A stretch of 64,000 nucleotides of DNA from Arbacia lixula (Eukaryota > Echinodermata > Echinoidea > Arbacioida > Arbaciidae). Positions 55,565 to 64,000 of the stretch are shown one piece after another (the first letter of the stretch is position 1; every line of letters starts with the position of its first letter). The position numbers and the translations under genes were made by a program. The notes under the pieces are model-generated. The model was not told the DNA's origin. It saw only the letters and a list, made by a program, of their open reading frames with translations, and made no database searches. The stretch lies in contig OZ022582.1 in assembly GCA_963669155.1 (NCBI GenBank), forward strand, positions 28,465,773 through 28,529,772, given 5' to 3'.

Positions 55565-56835
55565 GGTGTTAAGAAAAATTGTTTACACTTTTGAAAATAA
55601 GTTTTATCTCAAAGCATCTTGAAATTGACACATCATTAAGTTGAGGGATGTCATTTTTTTAGGAGTAGGTTGTGTGACATTCTATCAATTACTTTTCCTG
55701 TAATTATCCTCTCATTCCCTGGAATATTGAATACGATTTTCACTTCGGGACAAATTTGGATTAATGTTTGTGTACTAGATAGTTTATTCAAAACTCAGCG
55801 ATGGCCATTATGCATCACACATGTCAAGCTACCACTTCTTTCCTGCCAGAAGCATCATGTATTGTTAATGACACTGTGATAGTAGTTGCTAGCGGATTGC
55901 CAGTTGTGATGCACAATTGTCATTATTGTATTCTGAATTTAATTATCTGATACACACAAATTGTTCAAAAGTGAAAAACTTATTAGATATCCCATGGATT
56001 ATTACAAGACTGATAATTGAAGAAATGTCACAAAACCTGCCTTTAAGAAATGTACATCGCTCCACTCTTATGATGTTCCAACGTTAGCTTGATTGGATTT
56101 TTGATTTATTAGGTGGTCTATCGTAATTCCCCCACTTTTTTGTGACATCTATATCTGAACAATGCATGTGTCATGTTTTATCAAATATATAGGTATACAT
56201 GTGAACTAGTCAATGCAACTTTTTCAAGGTCATAGAATGACCTTCGCGTCATCAACCAGAAATCTTAATGAAGATCTGGTGCTTCATATATCTCCAGAAC
56301 TGATCATCAATACCTAATGAAATTTAACGAGCTCGCAAAATTTAAAAATACTCCAAATCAACTCAGAATTGTTTTACATTTGTTAAAAAAATGTCCGCAA
56401 CAGCGCGCGCGTTCACTCGTTTTTAAGTGCGTAACGCAAACGCAACGTTAAAATTCCGGTTTTCCACTGAATTGATGTTTTCGATATTACATACATCGAA
56501 TCCTGTCATTTTGAGCCATGTTCATGCAATATTAAGTTCGTGCGGATGCGTCAAATTTGAAAGTGTGCGCGTGCATCAATTCGTTTTTGTGTTCAAATAT
56601 TGCAAAAAACCTGACTACCTTCAATCGGCCATAGCTCCTCAGAATGGCTGGTGACCCTCAATTCTTTTAGTAGTCTGAAAGAATATGACGTGTAGATGTG
56701 ATTTCATGTCTAATTTAGCCCTAAAATTTGTCCCATGTCCCATGTATGTGCATGAATGTGCAAATACAGACCACCTTATACTTGTCCACAAGTATTTTTT
56801 TCTTCAAAAGTGTCAAAAGATTATTTTAACACCTA
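55565..56835. repeat. Palindromic element family A, copy interrupted by a nested insertion
   Basis: Left end AAGGTGTTAAGAAAAA, core at 55,805-55,935, right end TTCAAAAGTGTCAAAAG and TTTTAACACCTAG at 56,793-56,835. The segment 56,113-56,777 is foreign to the family. Confidence 0.7.
56110..56780. mobile_element. Nested TIR element with TTA target-site duplication
   Basis: The ends read GGTGGTCTATCG and ACAGACCACC, flanked on both sides by TTA. A 3-bp TWA-type duplication is typical of PIF/Harbinger elements. About 660 bp with no transposase recognised, hence non-autonomous. It sits inside a family A copy. Confidence 0.6.
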
Positions 56836-57879
56836 GTACAAATATACACAAATGCACATAAAACGCACATAAATACAAACTCACATGATACATACGCACA
56901 TAAACAAGTGCACTGACACATACTGAATGTACACTTTACACAACCCTTTATTATATTCATGATTTCGTAGATGAAATGTGTGAAATACAGGACTACCAAA
57001 TATCGGTGTAGAGACTAGCTTGGTAGTTTTTCGAATTAATGTTTAGCCTCTCGTATGTATCATTCGTCAACATGATAAACATATACAAGTACTGTTCAAA
57101 TGTAGTATAACATAACTTCGTATTAAAGTAGATGATTTTGAGAAAAAAAGTAAAGAGCAGTAATGAGGTTTTTATAGACTGTTGCAATAAAGATAACCTC
57201 ATGATGTTAAACGTGACATAATTATTTACATATGATATATCAAGACAGTACAAGGGGGAAAGAAATGAATGAATGAATGAAACATGAGGATATCAAGTTA
57301 ACTCTTAGCTTAGAAACCGTTTGATACATGTGCGAACTTCACGGGACGGGGATAGATTAGGCGCAGACGGGTTAAAACATTTAGGCCCGTTTTCACAACG
57401 GAGGCTAACTAGACCATATACTAAACGTAGTTTACCTTTATAGGGGGAAATAATCTGATGCTGTCATCAAACCATTTATTTCCATCACAGAATCACATCA
57501 ATGAGTGATTTCATTTCTTCACTCTATTTACTACGTGGACAAACTCTATATACTATATAGGGGGGGGGGGGCAAAGTCTATTACATGAATCAATTATGAA
57601 GTTTGTTGTTGTTTCATTTGGAGTCTGTTCTGAACCGCCGTTCAGAATACGAGCCTCAATACATCCACAGCATGAATAAACCAGAGAAAGGATAAATCAA
57701 CATGAGCACAATTATGATTCAAGTACAAGGGCTTCATTTTATGATTTAATTTCGAACATAGATTTCGGCTTACACCGAGTAGCATTAATGATAGCTGCCC
57801 GGTAAGTGGTGAATAACGGTTGGAATCCATTCAGTTCCAATTTTTTGTGACTTGTTTGTTGGAATTAGGAAGAAACACG

Positions 57880-58265
57880 CTATCCTTACTATTGCAGAAG
57901 GTGTAAACCGGAGCCACAACTGTTAATCCACTAGCAACTGCCATCACAGTGTCGTTAACAATGCATAATGCTTCTGGCAGAAAAGAAGGTGCGGGTTGGC
58001 ATGTCTGATGCACAATGACCATTGTTGTGTTCTAAATTGATTATCTGACACACACACACATTTTCAGATCCGAATTGGTCCAAAAGTGAAATGCTCATTG
58101 AATATTCACAGATTAATACGATTAATTAATGAAATATCACAAAATCTGTCTCTAAATGAATTGACATATCTTCACTTTATGATGTGTCAATTTCAGCTTG
58201 ATTTGAGTTGAACCTATTTTTTAATCATTTTTCAAAAGTGTCAATAGTTTTTTGATCACCAAGTG
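57880..58265. repeat. Palindromic element family A, right part
   Basis: Contains TCTGATGCACAATGACCATT and the end motif TTTTTCAAAAGTGTCAATAG. It lies just downstream of the gene B stop codon, so it could overlap the 3' UTR. Confidence 0.65.
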
Positions 58266-58327
58266 CAGAAATGCACCAATGACGGACAGAGCGTTCACCT
58301 TATCATTCTAATGGGAAAACGCCGTCA

Positions 58328-58446
58328 CTATCGCCGAGGTACGTTTCTTGAATAGACATACGTTGCATGACTGAATAGGTCGAGCAGCTCGAAGACAGTC
58401 AAGATGCTTCCTCCTAGCCACAGGCCTATCAGTCCCCCAATATCAC
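58328..58446 (-). CDS. DEG/ENaC gene B last exon: TM2 and stop
   Basis: Acceptor TTTGCCAG|GT, 119 nt, TAG at 58328-58330. It encodes DIGGLIGLWLGGSILTVFE, then LLDLFSHATYVYSRNVPRR. Same Gly-Gly-Ser filter and same short basic tail as gene A. Confidence 0.9.
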
Positions 58447-61400
58447 CTGGCAAAGATATGCAATGTACAGCTTTTTTCAATAAAAATCACAACGGTACTT
58501 TCCGCAACGATAAGTTGACATAATTCAGACATAATTCAGACACAGTTGACATAATTCATAATTCAGAGTGATATTTCAGATTTTCAGGGAATGAAAAATT
58601 GATTTGTTACCTACATCTTGCAATTTACCCTATTTTATTAGCTTCAATGGCCATGGACAATGAGGATCTTTTGTCAGTCGTGTAATGTATTCATTTCTTC
58701 CAAATCTGACACTTGAATGCTCTTGGCACGGAAATGAATGGAATACTTTATTAACAACTGTCGGGCAACTAACGAATGAATTAATATTACTGTCATAGAA
58801 ATATTATTTTCTTTTACTTCATTTGTTTATTATCTATGTTATCAGATTGAAATAAAGATAAGCTTGCCGTCACTTTCTTCCGGATATATTTGTGCACGAA
58901 CACATTAAATGATTTCGATCATAAAGTGTGAACACAAACAATAACACGTCTCCTTAAACAATCTGAAGGAAAGGGACATCGGACACGATTGACAAAAGAT
59001 CCCCATTCTCCATGACAACTGGAGCAAATCGAATAGGAATGTTTACAAAACAAAGTTAATAACCTATAGTTATATACCCTTCAATATCATTTGATTAATA
59101 CAATATTTTGAAAGGTATCGTTGCGAGGGTGCCGTATTTTTTGGGGAAAGGCTGTAGATATCACGGCTATATTACAGCACTCCTCTTCTCACTTGCTCGA
59201 CCAGCGTTAGCTCTCTCATTACGGGTGGTACGAAGGCATGTAATTAGCCAATGTAAGGGTTAAAAATTGCAGTTGTTGTCATAGATGAATGTTAAGAAAG
59301 AACAATGGTACAGCTCTGTTTAAACGAGATCGACGCACCTCGTCTCATTATTCATATCTGTAGTAACTGTAAGGGTTAATATAGTATAATGGTGCGAAGG
59401 TATGCAATAAGCAAAGTAGTTGTCATTTACTCTCAATGAAGCCAACATGATACGAGCCATCGGCCTTCTTGTGCTACCTTGCATTCATCGTTCATGTTAA
59501 ATGATGAATAAAGAATTGAATTGAATGGAACACAGTAGAATGGTACTGCTACGTTAAGCATGGCCCAGTACTGTGCGGTAATATCTGATCTAAAAAAAAA
59601 ATACTTCTCATTATTTGTAATTGTAGTTACTGTAACTCAAATGTCAGGTTTGATATTAACACGATGATGGTTAGGAATGGGGCAATTTAAAGGATACAGA
59701 TGCAATATTTTGCATTATATTATTTTCGTATTACATTAGCTGTTTTCAAGATGTTTTTCTTTTTTTATCTTCAGCGTGGACACACTAGCGCACTCCGAAC
59801 AATGAAGGAACATTGTTTTATTGACATGTATACAGGAACCAAGTTTGTTCGAAAGAAAATCTGTCAAACGGTTCTTATAGTATTATAAAACGAAAATATG
59901 ATACCTTCGACACAAAACATACAAATGAAGATGAATACTTACTTAAGAGCTCCAAAAAGGGGTAGCCGTTTTTCTGTGTAATGGTCTCAACGCTCTTGTC
60001 CTCCATGTAAACAGTTAATTTGCATACGTTGGATCTGTTAGAAATGAAACCCGTGAAAGTGTTTTGTTAAATTCTGTCATCAAGACTGCGATCCCACTGG
60101 GAATTACATTTTGTGAGCCAGACAAAATGCTGCTCTTTGGGATTTGTGTTTATTGATGGTAAAATAATCCACAAGTGGCTTGTTAAGGGTGAGCTAGATT
60201 GAATGTCTTCATGGAACTTTTTATGGTTGTTGTTGTCAATCAGCCTGCATGTCGTGGTTTCATCACACACTCATTCATTGATTTCATTATAATGAGTCTG
60301 ACTAGATTAATGATCATGAAGCTTTTAATCATGAGCTTTACAGCAGAAAGCTGAAACCAAATACAAATGTAATATCAATCGATTCCATGATGAAATCAAA
60401 GTATACACTTCTTCGATTAGACTAGAATACATTTTAGAATAATCTGGTCTTTACTCCTTTGTGAGCCAGACGAAATGTTGCTCTGTAAGATTGATGTATA
60501 GTGATGGTGAAAAAAAAAATCCACAAGTGGAACATTAATGATTACACTATTGGCACTATCTTATATTTGAGATGGATGATTGTGACGTCGAAATAGAATG
60601 TAATTCCTCCTACCTATAGTAATCAGGTGCTCGTTTGTAGTCTGAACACTCTCGGTCTATCCAGAACTCTGACGGGTACAAAGAAGAGGAAATCAAGGCG
60701 TCGTACTTCCGGTAGTCACATGCAACTGGGCAATCGCACACAGGGTTACTGATGAACGCCTCTGATAAAAAGGTAAAAAAATAACATTAATGTAGATCAA
60801 TTTGTTTTCAAAAATAGATGGAAAATAATGAGGAGATTGGATGGGGGCGGGGGGAAATTGGGGGTTCGGGGCAGAGTGGAAACATTTAGTTATCGGGTGA
60901 TTAAATTTCACTTCAGAGTACCATAGTGTGCTTCAATTCCAACTTTTTTTTTTATCCAATAACAGTGATATAAAATCTGCTTTTTCACTTAAACTGGCGC
61001 AGCTATGTATCATGCTCTCAATCAAATTAACTTGTTTAGTTCGTCGCACCACCTCCGGTAATAATACACACTCAGATATTTAGCTTACCGTATGCTGGAC
61101 CGATGCACTCGAAAAACTCATGAAGCGTACATTCTCTCGCTCCAGCTGGAATGATATAAACGTCAAAATACAAATTACCTTTACCCCGATTTTTCTGATC
61201 ATATTTGTTACATGCATTGCTTTATTGCTGTCCGAATTTAGATACATAACTGACAACTGGTACCTTGATAGTGCGTAGTGAAATGAGTATGCCTATCAAT
61301 TTTTGATTTTTGAGACCATAAATACTGTATTGCTTGTACTTACATCTACGAACCTCCATGCTGTAAATACAAACACATATATTTCTTTGTTACTTAAATG

Positions 61401-62150
61401 AAGTAATTATAATACGGCTCAAAATCCAGTCTTTGTTCGTAGATTTTGTTGTTAAGGATTTACCAGATCAATATAATTTCCAGAGTAAATGATCTAAGCT
61501 CCGATATAACCATGGAGTTATCAATCCGTAATAGATAGCTCTACGGGATGACTTACTCTTCATGCCCAAGGTGTTACATTGGCACTGCTCCAGGTAGAAG
61601 TCGGACTGACATTCACTCACACACTCTTCATAGCCGTAGTGGTCGTAGTACTTTAATGTTCTGTTCTCGCACTCGCCGACTTGTGGGTCCGTGTTATAAA
61701 ACTTTAACGTCAAATACAAACAAATAATAATAATCACCAAAGTTATACACATTCGTTATGATAAAAAATAATGACAATGGTGATATTAACAATTACACTA
61801 ATTTCATTCCTATCATTAATAATATTAATTGTAATAACCTTAATAGCGCAATGAATAACAGTTATCGTAATGCTAAATATGTTACTCATTGGGGATATAA
61901 TCGCTAGTGATAATCATTTGTTTCACAATGTATGGTCAACAAGGAATCTAAAAAGATCACGACCTTTCGTGTTCGTGCGCCGCTGTCTGCAGGTGTGATA
62001 CAACATAGCAGCAGCATTCGTATTATAACAAACTTCCCGGCACCAGGAAAATGACTTTGTTATATCCGGGCTGCAAAACCAACACACAAGAAGATTGTAT
62101 AGGTCAGAGAAATTAAACTGTCACAATGCAATATGTTTTACACTAATGTC

Positions 62151-62199
<49 letters not shown>

Positions 62200-63364
62200 T
62201 ACTACTACTACTGGTACTTCTACTACTACTGATTCTAATACTCCTGCTGGTGCTTCAGAACTACTACTGATTGTAATACTGCTACCACTACTGCTACTGC
62301 TACTGCTGCTGCTGCTACTACTACTACTAGTACTGCTTCTAATTTCATCACTGCTAGTGGCACTTTCCACTCAGTTATGTGCTAAGAAGTACTAATAAGT
62401 TATATCATTTTGTTAGAGTGTGGAATAAGCGCTTCGTGCGTTTGGAATCAGAACGCGTGGTCGTACCTCCGTGATGTCGACACCGACCTGAGTGTCCATA
62501 CCGATGGCAATGGCAAAGCTCCCTTCCTCGACTACGGGTTCGGACCCGTAGTCGTAGAGCAGCACCTGGAAGCCGGCACTCCTGCGTTCATGGGCTTGAT
62601 GGAAGTATTCCCACTGCTGTGCGTCCATGATGATATCTAGTCCGTGTCGCTGCCCTGGTCAGAAAAGACAGGTACATGGTCGGGAGGCACGTGATCGACA
62701 AGCTGTATTATAATGCCCGGTAAATGATTTTAATTGGTAACCCAATTATCATGGTGTGGATATGCCATACATACATCTCGACCAGAAGAAAATGAATATT
62801 ATTTCCCTCATGACAACGATACTGCTCTTGGATTGGTTAAGAGCAGTGCACGTGACAACTTATATTTCTACTAGAAGACCTTCGCTAAGAGAGTATTATG
62901 TCGTCACAACTTCGCATGATGTTTAGGTCCGCGATTTGCGCGCTCGGTCAAGTCTCGCTGCGTTCCTACCGACGGAGTAATAATTCAACCTGAGCAGCAT
63001 AAGAGATGTTTCAGAAACAAATGTACAGAGACTTTATTCGTCCTTTGCTTTCAGATACATTTTAAACTGATCTAACTTACGATTGATTACAACTGCCCTG
63101 TCAACAACTTTGAAGCTCGGAGACATTAGCTCTTTCTTTGGTCTAGTTTAGCTACATTTCGTGTGAAGCTACACATGTAAGAAATTTAAATCCGGTGGCG
63201 TTTATTTTCTCGCATTGTTAGATGGAATATATCATTTACCTGGGGATTTGACCATCAGTGGTGGCAACCCAGAGTCGATATCATTGAAGGTAAAACAAAC
63301 TCCCCAGTCCGTGACTTTAGTCGAGAAGTTCGTAATCAGTAGGTCCTCATAGTTCCACCGCGCT
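58328..63364 (-). CDS. Second DEG/ENaC channel gene (B), 3' seven exons; 5' part beyond the window
   Basis: Exons, 5' to 3': 63364-63240, 62654-62467, 61701-61557, 61145-61089, 60761-60614, 60034-59943, 58446-58328. They correspond to exons 5-11 of gene A with lengths 125, 188, 145, 57, 148, 92, 119 (gene A: 125, 191, 145, 57, 172, 92, 122) and identical phases, so this is a tandem duplicate. They cover the beta-ball (DWGVCFTFND), palm (RHGLDIIMD), cysteine-rich thumb and TM2 (DIGGLIGLWLGGSILTVFE). N-terminus, TM1 and finger exons were not found between 63365 and 64000 and should lie to the right. Function as for gene A; the two could co-assemble. Confidence 0.85.
59943..60034 (-). CDS. DEG/ENaC gene B exon (equivalent to A exon 10)
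   Basis: Acceptor CTAACAG|A, donor CTTAA|GTAAGT, 92 nt, phase 2 to 1. It encodes SNVCKLTVYMEDKSVETITQ, then GYPFLELL, leading into TM2. Confidence 0.83.
60614..60761 (-). CDS. DEG/ENaC gene B exon (equivalent to A exon 9)
   Basis: Acceptor TTATCAG|AG, donor CTATAG|GTAGGA, 148 nt, phase 1 to 2. It encodes NPVCDCPVACDYRKYDALIS and YPSEFW, then a stretch with an extra cysteine (DRECSDYK). It is 24 nt shorter than in gene A. Confidence 0.85.
61089..61145 (-). CDS. DEG/ENaC gene B exon (equivalent to A exon 8)
   Basis: Acceptor CATTCCAG|CT, donor CATACG|GTAAGC, 57 nt, phase 1 to 1. It encodes GARECTLHEFFECIGPAY with the same C-x7-C as gene A. Confidence 0.8.
61557..61701 (-). CDS. DEG/ENaC gene B exon (equivalent to A exon 7)
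   Basis: Acceptor CGTTAAAG|TTT, donor ATGAAGA|GTAAGT, 145 nt, phase 0 to 1. It encodes GECENRTLKYYDHYGYEEC, then VSECQSDFYLEQCQCN. The usual PYMPG after the C.C pair is replaced by LGMK. Confidence 0.82.
62150..62335. repeat. (CTA)n trinucleotide repeat
   Basis: About 50 CTA/CTG-type units with interruptions; gene B intron between the 62,467 and 61,701 exons. The Ser-rich and Val-rich frames across it are artefacts. Confidence 0.9.
62467..62654 (-). CDS. DEG/ENaC gene B exon (equivalent to A exon 6)
   Basis: Acceptor CTGACCAG|GG, donor CACGGAG|GTACGA, 188 nt, phase 1 to 0. It encodes QRHGLDIIMDAQQWEYF and GFQVLLYDYGSEPVVEEG, then IGMDTQVGVDITE. Confidence 0.85.
63240..63364 (-). CDS. DEG/ENaC gene B exon (equivalent to A exon 5)
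   Basis: Acceptor AATTTCAG|A, donor CCCCAG|GTAAAT, 125 nt, phase 2 to 1. It encodes ARWNYEDLLITNFSTKVTD, then WGVCFTFNDID. First exon of gene B visible in the window. Confidence 0.85.
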
Positions 63365-64000
63365 CTGAAATTATATATGAGAAATGAGATCTTTGCTTTT
63401 CATATATTCTCACATTGGTTGCTGTTGGTTAATGTATGCAAGGATGTCTCCTCGCTTTGTAGCATTTCCCAGTCCACGGCAGTTAAAAGATAATACTTTC
63501 ACAGTCATAGAATCGTTAGTAAATAGCTATAGTCAACAAATGACAACAAGACGATGAATACACCCATACAAAATCCATCATAAAGGAGAGTGCTTGGATA
63601 ATTCACTTGATTCATTTTAAATTGAGTAAGGTAGCAACGCATGCTAACACAGATGTTTCGCGGCTTCAAATATTTCAGAGTGTCAATTTCACGAGGACCA
63701 TGCATAACAAAGGCAGCTTTAACGTTCAACAACCAGGCATGCATACCAGTGCATTGGAAATGGCTACAGCCAAATTTCCTTGCATAATGTATGGATACAC
63801 GTATTCTATTTGTACATACTAGAACATGGTTGTGTACAGACAAGTGTATGATTATTCCAAGAGTCAGCATTTTCACTTCAACAATTCTGTACAACTTTTT
63901 CTCCATGATATTTGTTTCTGATTCCCACCATAGAATAAGACATTGAGATTTTGAGCCCTGACTCTGGAAGAGTAATATCAACATTATTTGCAACCATGAC
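63365..64000. other. Gene B intron reaching the window edge
   Basis: No exon with DEG/ENaC finger or TM1 sequence was found. The 162-codon minus-strand open frame here has no family motif. Confidence 0.55.

Larger units (their letters stand above)
51411..58327. other. Intergenic between the two DEG/ENaC genes
   Basis: Holds microsatellites, CT-rich blocks (54,120-54,290), family A and I repeats and the nested TIR element. A GC-richer patch at 51,715-51,775 (GTGACGTAAG, CCGGCCGGCC) 300 bp upstream of the gene A start could be promoter sequence; that is only inference. Confidence 0.45.

Noticed and set aside
62143-62370. Ser-run/Val-run ORF
   Set aside because: Translation of the (CTA)n repeat in a gene B intron.
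63505-63993. Minus-strand 162-codon ORF at the right edge, tested as a gene B upstream exon
   Set aside because: No TM1, FPSVAICN or finger motif and no phase-2 donor matching the 63364 acceptor.
1-64000. CRISPR arrays, operons, riboswitches, rRNA or tRNA genes
   Set aside because: The window is animal DNA with spliced genes; no cloverleaf, rRNA segment or prokaryotic array was recognised by eye, though a tRNAscan-type search was not possible.

Overview
The window is AT-rich animal genomic DNA: small exons (57 to 272 nt) with GT/AG splice sites, introns of about 0.1 to 7 kb, many di- and trinucleotide microsatellites, G/C homopolymers and many short palindromic DNA elements. The gene families and the repeat style suggest a marine invertebrate deuterostome, perhaps an echinoderm. 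That placement is inference; no single sequence here proves it. All four recognisable genes lie on the minus strand, so the window reads from right to left.

Left half (about 1 to 24.7 kb): two tandem genes of the Notch-ligand (DSL) superfamily. The complete one (24,726 down to 7,440) has a signal-peptide exon, three exons for an MNNL/C2-like domain, one DSL-domain exon, and then a single 8,193-nt exon. That last exon encodes about 2,730 residues of Ser/Thr/Pro-rich mucin with three successive repeat architectures (a Ser/Thr-rich lead, 9-residue repeats, 6-residue repeats) and a short cysteine-containing tail. No EGF repeats or transmembrane helix were seen after the DSL domain. Only the first two exons of the second gene (3,388 down to 1,757) are inside the window. 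They have the same CDS lengths (78 and 152 nt) and the same phases as the first gene.

Right half (32.3 to 64 kb): two tandem DEG/ENaC (ASIC/BLINaC-like) channel genes. The first (51,410 down to 32,332) is complete in 11 exons and predicts 559 residues, with TM1, a finger region, a cysteine-rich palm/thumb region and TM2. Exons 3 and 4 are homologous, both 168 nt, phase-compatible and separated by only 93 nt, so they look like a mutually exclusive cassette. The second gene (63,364 down to 58,328) shows its last seven exons. Four of them match the first gene's exon lengths exactly (125, 145, 57, 92 nt).

The intergenic and intronic DNA holds several families of foldback or TIR elements, including a nested insertion, two copies of a hairpin element about 1.1 kb apart, a GC-rich TIR element, and the TTCGGAATAACGAA-type repeat family. 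All exon coordinates were derived by hand from the reading frame and splice consensus. Splice phases are consistent across every predicted junction and the complete CDS lengths are multiples of three (8,901 and 1,680 nt).
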